NCBI GenBank assembly: GCA_963830485.1
Contig: CAWHNE010000029.1
Span: 434,001-498,000, forward strand
Reading direction: 5' to 3'
Length of the DNA stretch: 64,000 nucleotides
Source: CAIWHR01 sp963830485
Lineage (GTDB): Bacteria > Pseudomonadota > Gammaproteobacteria > Burkholderiales > Casimicrobiaceae
Shown here piece after piece: positions 1 through 8,391 of the stretch. The notes beneath the pieces are model-generated. The model was given only the letters and a program-made list of their open reading frames with translations. It was not told the DNA's origin and ran no database searches. Positions within the stretch are counted from its first letter, which is position 1. Each line of letters begins with the position of its first letter. The position numbers and the translations under genes are program-made.

Positions 1-522
1 AGTGTGCAGAAGGTCCGTGAGATTCGTCGCCGCCGCCGATTTCTGCGCGGGACGCGTGAGCATCCGGTGGAGCAGGTGCAGCACCTGGCGCCGCCCGCCG
101 CGCGCCGGGATCACCGTGTCGACACGGTCGCCATAGAGGAGTGCGCCGACGCGGTTGCCGTGCGCGGTGAGCACGCGCGCGAGCACGGCGACGAACTCGG
201 TCGCGACCGCGCGCTTCTCGATCCGCTGCGAGCCGAACGCTACCGACGGTGAAAGGTCGAGCAGGAACCACGCGGCGACCTCGCGCTCCTCGTTGTACTC
301 GCGCACGTACGGCGTCTGCAGCCGCGCCGTCACGTTCCAGTCGATGTGCCGAACGTCGTCGTGGTAGACGTACTCGCGCAAGTCCGCGAGGTCGAGCCCG
401 TGGCCGCGAAAGAGCGTACGGTAGTCGCCGTGCAGCACGCCGTCGAGACGGCGGATCACCGTCCACTCGAGACGGCGGAGGAGCGCTTCAGGCGCCCGCG
501 CTGACGGGGTCGACGCGGACAT
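1..522 (-). CDS. DUF58 domain protein (N-terminal part, runs off the left edge)
   Basis: First 174 codons of a DUF58 family protein; the C-terminus lies beyond the window. The hallmark block of the family is visible around residues 55-75 (HIDWNVTARLQTPYVREY then EER), followed by WFLLDLSPSVAFGS, the degenerate von Willebrand A-like strand typical of DUF58. The ATG at 522 is 35 bases inside the end of the MoxR gene in another frame, so the two are translationally linked, which is the usual MoxR-DUF58 order. In characterised relatives this pair acts with VWA proteins in envelope or stress functions, and the precise client here is unknown. Confidence 0.85.
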   Translation of the reverse strand, partial: MSASTPSARAPEALLRRLEWTVIRRLDGVLHGDYRTLFRGHGLDLADLREYVYHDDVRHIDWNVTARLQTPYVREYNEEREVAAWFLLDLSPSVAFGSQRIEKRAVATEFVAVLARVLTAHGNRVGALLYGDRVDTVIPARGGRRQVLHLLHRMLTRPAQKSAAATNLTDLLHT

Positions 523-1510
523 GGGCTTCGAGCGGCTTCTCCGGGGGGCGCACTTTCTGCATGATGCGCGTGACGAGCTGGTCGGGGGTCACCGCGTCAG
601 CGAGCGCCTCGTAGGACAGCGAGAGCCGGTGCCGCAGCACGTCGGGTGCGAGGTCGGTCACATCCTCGGGCAGCACGTAGGTGCGCCCGCGCAGGAAGCC
701 GAGCGCGCGCGCCGCCTCGATCAAATGGATCGTCGCGCGCGGCGAGGCACCCCAGGTAAGGTAGCGTCCCACGTCCTTGATGCCGAAGCGCTCCGGCTCG
801 CGCGTCGCGGCGACGAGGCGCACCGCGTAGGTCATGAGCGACGGATCGACATACCCGGCGCGGCATTCGCGCTGCAGCGCCGCGAGCTCGTCGGTGGTGG
901 CGACCGCGACGACGTCCTGCGCGACGCCCGTCACCCGCTCGACGATGACGAACTCCTCCTCCTCGCTCGGATAGCCGACCAGCACCTTCATCATGAAGCG
1001 GTCGACCTGCGCTTCGGGCAGCGGGTACGTGCCCTCGGTCTCGATCGGATTCTGCGTCGCCATCACGAGAAACGGCTCGGGCACCTTGTGCGTCTGTCCT
1101 GCGATGGTGACCTGGTACTCCTGCATCACCTCGAGGAGCGCGCTCTGCACCTTGGCCGGAGCGCGGTTGATCTCGTCGGCGAGGAGCAGGTGCGTGAACA
1201 CCGGCCCGAGCGACGTGTTGAACTCGCCGGTCTTCTGGTTGTAGATCCGGGTGCCGACGAGGTCCGCGGGGACGAGGTCCGGCGTGAACTGGATCCGCCG
1301 GAACGTCCCGCGGATCGTCCGCGCGAGCGTCTTCACCGTCAGCGTCTTCGCGAGGCCGGGTACGCCCTCGACGAGCAGGTGCCCCTGCGCGAGGATGGCG
1401 ACCAGCACCCGCTCGAGAAAATGATCCTGGCCGACGACGATCCGCTTGACCTCGTAGAGAATGCGCTCCATCAGCGGCGTCACGCCGCCGCGGTTGCCGG
1501 GGTCCTGCAT
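488..1510 (-). CDS. MoxR family AAA+ ATPase
   Basis: 340-residue AAA+ ATPase of the MoxR class, a chaperone-like ATPase thought to mature protein complexes. Visible motifs are the Walker A-type GVPGLAKT near residue 50, Walker B LLADEINRAP near 115, sensor I region MATQNPIETEGTYPLPEAQ near 155 with the family-specific NPIE.EGTYPLPEAQ.DRF signature, and a C-terminal lid domain. The start is the ATG at 1510, placed just after the HtrA-like gene ends (1531), with an AGG-rich stretch (gaggaggttttcc) right upstream. It forms an operon with the protease upstream and DUF58 downstream. Confidence 0.95.
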   Translation of the reverse strand: MQDPGNRGGVTPLMERILYEVKRIVVGQDHFLERVLVAILAQGHLLVEGVPGLAKTLTVKTLARTIRGTFRRIQFTPDLVPADLVGTRIYNQKTGEFNTSLGPVFTHLLLADEINRAPAKVQSALLEVMQEYQVTIAGQTHKVPEPFLVMATQNPIETEGTYPLPEAQVDRFMMKVLVGYPSEEEEFVIVERVTGVAQDVVAVATTDELAALQRECRAGYVDPSLMTYAVRLVAATREPERFGIKDVGRYLTWGASPRATIHLIEAARALGFLRGRTYVLPEDVTDLAPDVLRHRLSLSYEALADAVTPDQLVTRIMQKVRPPEKPLEAHVRVDPVSAGA

Positions 1511-1530
1511 GGAAAACCTCCTCGAGGCGC

Positions 1531-2430
1531 TCAGAACGGCGAGACGCCGATCGCGGCCGCGGCGTTCTCGATGGGGACGGCGAAGCCGATGCCGATGAAC
1601 ACGCGTTGGTCGGTCGGATTCAGGATCGCGGTGACGATGCCGACGACCTCGCCGTCCGCGGTGACGAGCGGGCCGCCCGAATTGCCCGGGTTCACGGCGG
1701 CGTCGAACTGGATCAGGTTGGTCAGCACGCGCTCGCCCTTCGGCGACCGGTACTCCCGCGTCAAACCGGACACGACACCGGCGGACACCGACGGTCCGAT
1801 GCCGAACGGATAGCCGACAGCGACGACCTCGTCGCCCGGCACGAGATCGGCGGTCGAGCGCAGCGTCGCGGCGGGCAGGTCGTCGGGAACCTTGGCGGCC
1901 TTCAGCACCGCGAGATCGTGCTCGGGCCGCACGCCGATCACCGCGGCTTCCGACTCGAAGCCGTCGTGGAAGCGCACTTCCACCCGTTCGGCACCCGCGA
2001 CGACGTGGAGGTTCGTGAGGATGATCCCGGAGTCGACGATCACCACGCCGGTCCCGATGCCCTCCACCATGTGGCCTTCCTTCTCCTGCTCGCGCCCGAA
2101 ACCGCGGACGCGCACCACCGACTGACGGACGGCTTCGTAGGCCTTCGCAGCCTTCGCCGGCAGCGACTGCGTTTCGAGCGTGTGCAGCACCGCGGCGTCG
2201 ATGTCGTCCTGCGTGAGCGCGCGCGGGGCCGGATGCAGCGCTGCGTAGAGGAGCAGGGCAGCGAGCGCGCAGGCCGTCGCGGTCGCGACGAGCACGAGCG
2301 TTTGCCGGCGCTCGCGCAGCACGACCCGCCAGCCCCGCGTCGACGCCGACGCCCGCGCGGCGACGGGCTGCGGCACGGTGTGCGCCGGCGCCTCCCGCGG
2401 CGAGCGGCTGTAGAGCGCGCTTCTCCTCAT
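1531..2430 (-). CDS. HtrA/Do-like trypsin family serine protease, membrane-anchored, no PDZ
   Basis: 299-residue S1C-type serine protease. A single hydrophobic segment at about residues 40-60 follows an Arg-rich N-terminus, predicting a membrane anchor with the protease in the periplasm. The catalytic triad can be read: His in LTNLHVV, Asp in EHDLAVLK and Ser in NPGNSGGPL. The protein stops right after the protease fold (VGIVTAILNP...IGFAVPIENAAAAIG), so no PDZ domain is present, unlike DegP/DegS. The ATG at 2430 is chosen because it precedes the basic N-terminus and anchor; longer in-frame extensions are not protein-like. It probably shares a transcript with moxR, 20 bases downstream. Confidence 0.9.
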   Translation of the reverse strand: MRRSALYSRSPREAPAHTVPQPVAARASASTRGWRVVLRERRQTLVLVATATACALAALLLYAALHPAPRALTQDDIDAAVLHTLETQSLPAKAAKAYEAVRQSVVRVRGFGREQEKEGHMVEGIGTGVVIVDSGIILTNLHVVAGAERVEVRFHDGFESEAAVIGVRPEHDLAVLKAAKVPDDLPAATLRSTADLVPGDEVVAVGYPFGIGPSVSAGVVSGLTREYRSPKGERVLTNLIQFDAAVNPGNSGGPLVTADGEVVGIVTAILNPTDQRVFIGIGFAVPIENAAAAIGVSPF

Positions 2431-2450
2431 GAACGGAGGTCGGATAGGCG

Positions 2451-2870
2451 TCAGTACTTCTTCGCCGGGGCCGACGACCGGGTCGCCGGGGTCGCCCGCT
2501 TCGCACTCGCCCCTGTTTGCGTCGCGCCCTTCGTGCCCGACACGAGGCCCGTAGAACCACCCTCGGACTTCGCCATCGTCGGAATGCCCGCAACGATCGC
2601 ATCGACCGACAGCGTGCCGGGCGTGCCCGGTCCGGTCAGGAATGTGATCGGCGCGCAAGCGTCGGTCTCGATGAAGAGCAGATACTCGCCCCGCGCGCGC
2701 ATCGCATCGCGTTCGGCTGCGCCGCGCTCGCTCATGTCGACGGGCGGCTGCGTGCCGCGGTAGATCGTGTTGTCGCCGCGGTCGAAGACGAAGAAGCAGG
2801 TCGCCTGCGCCGGCGCCTGCGCCGCGCCGAGCGCGGCCGCTACGAGGATTGCGTACCAGGGGGATCGCAT
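2451..2870 (-). CDS. small secreted protein of unknown function
   Basis: 139 residues starting at ATG 2870, with a clear Sec signal (MRSPWYAILVAAALGAAQAPAQA, cleaved near residue 23). The mature part has two cysteines (ATCFF and DACAPI) that could form a disulphide, a YRGTQPPVDMSE segment, and a low-complexity Ser/Thr/Ala/Lys tail. I do not recognise a named domain. It lies 20 bases upstream of the HtrA-like protease gene on the same strand, so a periplasmic role shared with the protease is possible but is inference only. Confidence 0.7.
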   Translation of the reverse strand: MRSPWYAILVAAALGAAQAPAQATCFFVFDRGDNTIYRGTQPPVDMSERGAAERDAMRARGEYLLFIETDACAPITFLTGPGTPGTLSVDAIVAGIPTMAKSEGGSTGLVSGTKGATQTGASAKRATPATRSSAPAKKY

Positions 2871-2908
2871 CGTTGCCTCCAGGGTCGTGGTTGCAGGAAT
2901 CGTCAGGA

Positions 2909-3724
2909 CTAGGGAGCGCACTTGCCGACGTAGCCGTCGGACACGGGTGCCTCGGCGTCGGCGGGCGCCATCGCGCGTCCGTCGAACAGCACGGGAATCT
3001 GGTTGGGCGTGCCGAGCTTGGCGTCGGCGCGGCGCCGCTCGTTCAGCTGGCGAAAGATGTTCCATTCGTCGTGCGCGCCCCGGGAAACGGTGGCCGAGGC
3101 CCGCAGCGCATAGTACCGGCGGAAGGCGGCCTTCGTGAGCCCGCCTTCCACGGCCTTCGCGAATTTCTCGTTGCTCTTCACGCGGTTGTCGAAGTACGCG
3201 TCGAGCTTGCCCATGTCGGCGTTGCCGTCGAAACGGAAGTACCGAGCGAAATCCTGCGGGCCGGCAAAGTAGACGAAATCGAAATCGCCGAGGCCGTCCG
3301 TACCTTCGAGCAGCGTCGTCCACATCAGCATGTAGTCGGCGCCGGTCCCCTTCGGCAGGTCAGCGTCCAGCGTGCCGGGGTTCAGCACGTAGACGAAGTC
3401 GGCGCCGAAGCGCTTCTCGATGGCCTCCTTCGCGCCTGCGGCGACTTCCATGTTGACGTCGAAGTTGCCGCCGCCTCCAGGCGACAGCGGGACCGAGAGG
3501 TATCCGACCGCCTTGCCTGCCTTGCGCTGCTCGGCAATCAGCGCGCGGAAGCGCTCGACCTTCGCCGCGATCGTCGCCTTGAGCTCGTCGTTGACGCAGT
3601 AGCAGATGCCGATCTTCGTGCACTCGGTCGCCTTGGCGGCCTCCGCCGCGAGCGGAACCAGGGCGAGCGCCGCGCCGAGCGCGACGCGCGCGGGTCCGCT
3701 CCAAAGGGTCCGCCAGCGCTCCAC
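2909..3724 (-). CDS. secreted protein of unknown function, GTG start
   Basis: 271 residues. The start is taken as GTG 3724 because a strong ribosome site (ggaggac) lies 8-9 bases upstream and a Sec signal follows at once (ALGAALALVPLAAEAA). The mature N-terminus carries a CTKIGICYC cysteine cluster. Later parts are rich in aromatic and acidic residues (FDFVYFAGPQDFARYF) and end in a Cys (VGKCAP). No family recognised. Located 38 bases upstream of the small secreted protein on the same strand. Confidence 0.7.
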   Translation of the reverse strand: MERWRTLWSGPARVALGAALALVPLAAEAAKATECTKIGICYCVNDELKATIAAKVERFRALIAEQRKAGKAVGYLSVPLSPGGGGNFDVNMEVAAGAKEAIEKRFGADFVYVLNPGTLDADLPKGTGADYMLMWTTLLEGTDGLGDFDFVYFAGPQDFARYFRFDGNADMGKLDAYFDNRVKSNEKFAKAVEGGLTKAAFRRYYALRASATVSRGAHDEWNIFRQLNERRRADAKLGTPNQIPVLFDGRAMAPADAEAPVSDGYVGKCAP

Positions 3725-3922
3725 GTTCTCGTCCTCCTGCCGCTGTTCGAGTCGCCTTGCGCGGCGCCGGCGCCCCGGGGGACGGCGGCTCGCGCACCGA
3801 AGATGCAGCGCCAACATAAGCTCACCTCCCACCCTCGTCAACAGGCGCGCCGCGGCGGGCCTTGACTTCGATGGGGCGCGGGCGCTCAATGTCCGCGAAT
3901 CTATCCGTTGTGCGAGGTTTCC

Positions 3923-4348
3923 ATGGCCATCCGCTCCGTCCGCTCCGTCGTCGCGAACCAGACCCCGCTCATGGCGGCCAAAACCACGACGGTGCTCGAA
4001 GCCGCGCACCAGATGAAGGCGCACGGCAAGGGGGCCATGCTCGTGGTCGAAGGCTCGCAGCTGATCGGCATCTTCACCGAGCGCGACGCGCTGTTCCGCG
4101 TCATCGCCGGCGGCCGCGACCCTGCGACGACTGCGATCGCAGACGTGATGACACCGCAGCCGCAGACGATTCACCCGGACGAGCCGTTCCTGAACGCAAT
4201 GCGGATCATGCATCGCGGCGGCTTCCGCCACCTCCCGGTCGCGGAGCATGGCCGCCCGCTCGGCATGGTCTCGGCGCGCGACGCTCTCGACGACGATCTC
4301 TACGAGCTCTCCGTCAACCTGGAGCAGCGCGAGCACATGCTCGAGTAG
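3923..4348 (+). CDS. CBS-domain-pair protein
   Basis: 141 residues made of two tandem CBS motifs and nothing else: the first around residues 8-60 (ending in GIFTERDALFRV), the second around 75-128 (VMTPQPQTIHPDEPFLNAM, RHLPV, GMVSARDALDDDLY). Stand-alone CBS pairs bind adenine nucleotides or similar ligands and regulate partner proteins. ATG 3923 is preferred over an upstream in-frame TTG because gaggt lies 5 bases before it. The stop codon abuts the stop of the convergent methyltransferase fragment. Confidence 0.9.
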   Translation: MAIRSVRSVVANQTPLMAAKTTTVLEAAHQMKAHGKGAMLVVEGSQLIGIFTERDALFRVIAGGRDPATTAIADVMTPQPQTIHPDEPFLNAMRIMHRGGFRHLPVAEHGRPLGMVSARDALDDDLYELSVNLEQREHMLE

Positions 4349-4705
4349 CTATTGCGTGGCGATGCCCGCCGCCTTCACTAGCGGGCGCCGGAAATCGACG
4401 AGCGCCGCGAGCGCGTTCTCGCCGCCGACGCGCACGAGTCCGGCGTCGATGTCGATGCCGAGCGCGCTCCGCGCCCGGAATCGCGTGACGGCGCGGACCG
4501 CGATGCGCCCGTCGCCCGATCCCAGATCGATCAGGTGATCGCCGGGGCCGGTCTCCGCGAGCTCGAGCATCGAGTCGACGAGCGCGTCGGGCGTCGCGAC
4601 GTACGGCGCACGCGGCTCTTCCACAGCCCGCTCGGTGACAGGCGCCGCCAGGATCACTGCAGCGATGAGCGCGCGCGCTAGCCGCAGCTGGGAGCGACCT
4701 CTCAT
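4349..4705 (-). CDS. truncated class I SAM-dependent methyltransferase, exported
   Basis: 118 residues: a hydrophobic N-terminal segment (RALIAAVILAAPV), the sequence YVATPDALVDSMLELAETGP, then motif I DLGSGDGRIAV and the acidic end of strand 2 (GIDID). Normal members of this family continue for another 100 or so residues with the catalytic half of the Rossmann fold; here the protein stops soon after strand 2 with an unrelated ending. It is probably a 3'-truncated relic, cut exactly where the convergent CBS gene ends. Confidence 0.6.
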   Translation of the reverse strand: MRGRSQLRLARALIAAVILAAPVTERAVEEPRAPYVATPDALVDSMLELAETGPGDHLIDLGSGDGRIAVRAVTRFRARSALGIDIDAGLVRVGGENALAALVDFRRPLVKAAGIATQ

Positions 4706-4828
4706 TCGGGGCGAGCGCGCACAGGGATGGATGGCGGAACGTCGGTCGGCATAGCAGTGCTGCAGGCCGCGCTCGACGGCGGCATCGGGCGCGTATCATG
4801 GCACCCGGTCCGATCACCGGAACGATGC

Positions 4829-6697
4829 ATGACGCATTCCCCACGCCGGCACCTGCTGCTCCCGCTCGCTGCGCTCATGCTCGCCTGCGCCGCGCATGCG
4901 GCCGATCCCGCGAAAGTGCTGCGGCTCGCCTCGCCCGACATCGACACGCTCGACGCCCAGGCGTACGCCGATGACCCGTCGTTCCAGGTGCTGATGGCGA
5001 TCTTCGAGCCGCTCTACGAATGGGACTATCTCGCGTCGCCGCCGAAGCTGACGCCACTCACCGCCGCGGCGCCGCCGGAGATCACCGACGGCGGCAAGAC
5101 GTGGACGATCCGGATGAAGAAGGGCATCCGGTTCACCGACGACCCGGCATTCCGCGGCAAGCCGCGCGAGCTCACGGCCGAGGACTATGTCTACTCGTAC
5201 AAGCGGTGGATGGATCCCAACGGCCGCCGCGGCGGCTCGCCGATCATCACCGACCTTCTGATCGGCGCGCGGCCCGTCGTCGATGCCGCGCGGACGTCAG
5301 GCAAGTTCGACTTCGACCGGCCGATCGAGGGGCTCAAGGCGCTAGACCGCTACACGCTGCAGCTCCGGCTTACCGACGTCAACTATCCGAACGTGGAGGA
5401 CGTGCTGGGCTTCGTTCCGGCGTCCGCGCGCGAGGTCGTCGAAGCGGCGGGGCGCGACATCCGCATTCGCGCGGTCGGCACCGGCCCGTTCAAGCTCAAG
5501 GAATGGCAGCGCGGGTCGCGCATAGTACTCGAAGCGAATCCGCAGTATCGGGAGGCGCACTTCCCGGCGAGCGACAACCCCGCGCACGCGGCGCTGGTGC
5601 GGAGCATGAAGGGCAAGGCGATCCCGCAGATCGGGAAGGTCGAGATCGCGATCATCGACGAGGATCTGCCCCGCCTGCTGCAGTTCGAGCGCGGCGCGCT
5701 CGACGTCATCGTGCTGCGCGGCGAGGTGGCGGGACGGATGCTCGCCGACGGCAAGCTCAAGCCCGAGTACGCGGCGCGTGGCATCGTCCGCCACGTGTTT
5801 CCGGAGCCGTTCACGTTTTTGTTCTACTTCAACATGGCGGATCCGGTCATCGGCGGGATGGGCCGCGAGCGAATCGCGCTGCGCCGCGCGATGGCGCTCG
5901 CGGTCGACGTCGACGCGCTGATCCGCGTCGTCTACGCCGGACAGGGCCTTCCCGCTTCGCAGTTCGTGCCGCCCGGGGTCGGCGGGCATGACCCGACGCT
6001 CATGGCGAAGCCGCTCTACGATCCGGCCGCCGCGAACGCGCTCCTCGACCGCTTCGGCTACCAGGCGCGCGATCCGGAGGGCTTCCGCAAGACGCCCGAC
6101 GGCAAGCCGCTCACCATTACGATGACGCTGCGCTCGGGCGCGGTGATGCGCGAGGTGCAGACGCTATGGAAGAAGAACCTCGCGGCGGTCGGGCTGCGCA
6201 CCGACTTCCACGTGACGCCGTTCCAGGATGCGATCAAGGAGCTCGAGCAGGGCAAGTTCCAGTCGTACTTCGGCGGCTTCGGCGGCTCGCCCTCGGGCTA
6301 CAACGAGCTCTCGCAGATGCACAGCCGGCAGCCGCAGCGGGTCAACATCACGCAGTTCAAGGACGCCGAGTTCGACCGGGCCGCCGATGCGTTCGTCCGG
6401 AGCGGGGACGCCGCGGCGCAGATCGCGGCCGCACGACGGATGACCGATATCGCCTACACCTACATGCCGGAGCTGCCCGCGTTGTTCCGACTCGAGAGCA
6501 ACGTCGTGCAGCCGTGGGTGCAGGGCTTCGCGCCGCCGATCTTCACGAGTTACTGGAAGTACCTCGACATCGATCCCGCGAAGCGCGCGAGCGGGCTTGA
6601 GAACGGCAACGGCAACGGCAGACGGGAAGTAGCGGCCGCGGTCGCCCGCGGCGAGCAGGGCACGCGTGGGGTGCGAAACTACCACCTAAGCTACTGA
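4829..6697 (+). CDS. ABC transporter substrate-binding protein, family 5 (peptide/oligopeptide type)
   Basis: 622-residue periplasmic solute-binding protein. Sec signal at residues 1-28 (LLLPLAALMLACAAHA). The SBP_bac_5 fold is shown by TLDAQAYADD, the GGKTWTIRMKKGIRFTDD block near 90, TAEDYVYSYKRWMDP, GTGPFKLKEW near 220 and an SGYNELSQM/ITQFKDAEFDRAADA C-terminal lobe. ATG 4829 directly precedes the signal peptide. No permease or ATPase genes adjoin it, so it is an orphan binding protein, perhaps served by the Dpp-like operon at 13.9-19.4 kb. The last ~30 residues are a Gly/Asn/Arg-rich tail not typical of the family. Confidence 0.9.
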   Translation: MTHSPRRHLLLPLAALMLACAAHAADPAKVLRLASPDIDTLDAQAYADDPSFQVLMAIFEPLYEWDYLASPPKLTPLTAAAPPEITDGGKTWTIRMKKGIRFTDDPAFRGKPRELTAEDYVYSYKRWMDPNGRRGGSPIITDLLIGARPVVDAARTSGKFDFDRPIEGLKALDRYTLQLRLTDVNYPNVEDVLGFVPASAREVVEAAGRDIRIRAVGTGPFKLKEWQRGSRIVLEANPQYREAHFPASDNPAHAALVRSMKGKAIPQIGKVEIAIIDEDLPRLLQFERGALDVIVLRGEVAGRMLADGKLKPEYAARGIVRHVFPEPFTFLFYFNMADPVIGGMGRERIALRRAMALAVDVDALIRVVYAGQGLPASQFVPPGVGGHDPTLMAKPLYDPAAANALLDRFGYQARDPEGFRKTPDGKPLTITMTLRSGAVMREVQTLWKKNLAAVGLRTDFHVTPFQDAIKELEQGKFQSYFGGFGGSPSGYNELSQMHSRQPQRVNITQFKDAEFDRAADAFVRSGDAAAQIAAARRMTDIAYTYMPELPALFRLESNVVQPWVQGFAPPIFTSYWKYLDIDPAKRASGLENGNGNGRREVAAAVARGEQGTRGVRNYHLSY

Positions 6698-6700
6698 TTT

Positions 6701-6722
6701 AATATGCAAACATTTGCATATT
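6701..6722. repeat. perfect AT-rich inverted repeat between convergent genes
   Basis: Arms aatatgcaaa (6701-6710) and tttgcatatt (6713-6722) are perfectly complementary, with a 2-base spacer. It sits 4 bases after the solute-binding protein stop and 17 bases before the M14 peptidase stop, in an AT-rich island within GC-rich DNA. It may act as a bidirectional terminator or a protein-binding site; no T-run follows the stem, so ordinary intrinsic termination is uncertain. Confidence 0.6.
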
Positions 6723-6738
6723 TGCCTTCGCGGCGAGC

Positions 6739-8391
6739 CTACGGCGGGGTCCAAGGCCCCGTTGGCGCACTCAAGGGGGAAGTTACGCGGTAGACCGGGA
6801 CAACGCGCTCGGTCTCGCGGGGCCCGGGGTAGGCGAGCACGTAATTGGCGGCGTAGCTCGACGGCGCGTCGGGCTCGAGCGCGGCGACGATCACGTTGCC
6901 GAGCGGCTGGTCGAGCGGCACGTAGAGGTCGCCGGCTTTGACCGGCAAGCTCACGCGCTCGACGGCGACCTCGAGGTTCACGACGCGGATCGACGGCTCC
7001 TCGTCGTTGCCGCGGTCGCTCTTCGGCGCGACCGCGGCGCGGACGATCCGGTAGCGCTCGACCTCGACCGCCGCGTCGGTCTCGACGCGCTTCACGGCGA
7101 CGCCGAGATTCGCGAGCCGCGCCGCGGCCGTGAGTTGCGAGGCGGGTAGCAGATAACCGTACGGCCGCGCGCGGACGCGAACCGGGCGGATCTCGAGCGC
7201 CGAAACCCAGTCGACGTGGACCGTCTTGTCGGCACCGGTTCCCGGATCGAGCATGACGAGCGAGTGTCGCCCCGGCGTCGCCGCGCCGGCCACGACGACC
7301 TCGCCCTTCCCCGCGGTGGCAGCGACGTCGTCGCGGGCGCGCTGCACGATCGCCTTGATCTCGTCGGCGTGGCGCGCCGCCGCATCGAGGATCGCGTTCG
7401 TCGCGACGAGGTGCGTCTCGACGCGGCGTCGCAGATGCGCGCGGGCGATGCCGACCCCGCGTGACTCGACCAGGAGGCTGATTGACCCGCGCAGTCCCGC
7501 GACGTTGCGGCCGGTGTCCGGCACGACGCCGCCCATCGACACCTTCAGGTCGCTCATGTCGTAGGACGTCGTGTAGTACGACGACTGCGCGAAGCCCGCG
7601 GACTCGAGCGCCTGCGCGAGCGGCGCGCGGAACATCGTCTCGCACGCCGTTGCGACGGCCGGCACGAGGTTCGGCACCGTCGCGCACTGGATCATCACGT
7701 CGTAGCGCTGCAGCGCGCCGAACTTCTCGAACCAGCGGAGCTTGACGCCGAACTCGTGGCTGTCGACGACGACCGCGGGCTGGTACTCGGCGAAGATGTG
7801 CCCGAGGGTGCGACCCTCGGGCGAGGACTGCAGCAGGTGGTCGCGGTCGACGTCGCCGCCGTTGACGAGTCCGCGCTTCCAGTGGAACGCGCCGTCGGGA
7901 TTCGCCCGGGGCACGATCAGCACGTTGATCCGTTCGAGCACGGCGCGCCGCTCCCCCGCGAGCTGCTGCGCGAGCGCCAGCGCGGCTTCGCCGCCGGCCG
8001 GTTCGTTGCCGTGCTGGAGCGCGATCACGAGCACCGTTGGCTTGCCGTTCGCCGCGAGCGCCGCGCCGTTCGCCGCTGGCGGGCGCGCAAAAACGACGAG
8101 CGGAATCGCGCGGTCCTCGATCGACCGGCCCGCGACCACCACCCGCATGTCGGGCGTGCGCTTCGCGAGGTCGTCGAGGAACTTCCCCATCTCCGGCTGC
8201 GAGGTGAAGTCGACCCGCTGCGCCTTGAAGCCGGGCGTCGCGATCGGCGCCGGCGGATCGGGGAACCGCGCGGCGACCGCCGGCGTCTCCGTGTACTCGA
8301 GCGCCACCTCGTAGTACGCGAGGGGCGCGCCGGCCGCCGCACAGGCGAGGGCGGCCGCGGCCGCGATGCGCGTGACGCGCCGGCCACTCAC
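6739..8391 (-). CDS. M14 family zinc carboxypeptidase
   Basis: About 550 residues. A signal peptide (RIAAAAALACAAAGAPLA) is followed by a carboxypeptidase A-like domain: the HGNE plus downstream E zinc ligands (ALQHGNEPAGGE), RANPDGAFHWKRG, the third ligand His in VVDSHEFG, and the catalytic Glu in LLVESRG. The C-terminal ~200 residues are an uncharacterised beta-rich extension. Start taken as GTG 8391, which overlaps the TGA of the prenyltransferase (GTGA), implying coupling; ATG 8403 in the same frame is the alternative. Role: exported hydrolysis of peptides or peptidoglycan-derived substrates, substrate unknown. Confidence 0.88.
   Translation of the reverse strand: MSGRRVTRIAAAAALACAAAGAPLAYYEVALEYTETPAVAARFPDPPAPIATPGFKAQRVDFTSQPEMGKFLDDLAKRTPDMRVVVAGRSIEDRAIPLVVFARPPAANGAALAANGKPTVLVIALQHGNEPAGGEAALALAQQLAGERRAVLERINVLIVPRANPDGAFHWKRGLVNGGDVDRDHLLQSSPEGRTLGHIFAEYQPAVVVDSHEFGVKLRWFEKFGALQRYDVMIQCATVPNLVPAVATACETMFRAPLAQALESAGFAQSSYYTTSYDMSDLKVSMGGVVPDTGRNVAGLRGSISLLVESRGVGIARAHLRRRVETHLVATNAILDAAARHADEIKAIVQRARDDVAATAGKGEVVVAGAATPGRHSLVMLDPGTGADKTVHVDWVSALEIRPVRVRARPYGYLLPASQLTAAARLANLGVAVKRVETDAAVEVERYRIVRAAVAPKSDRGNDEEPSIRVVNLEVAVERVSLPVKAGDLYVPLDQPLGNVIVAALEPDAPSSYAANYVLAYPGPRETERVVPVYRVTSPLSAPTGPWTPP

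Noticed and set aside
3837..4336. Minus-strand frame extending the secreted protein at 2909 upstream over the CBS gene
   Set aside because: The extension is antisense to a clear CBS protein. A strong ribosome site and a signal peptide mark GTG 3724 as the start.
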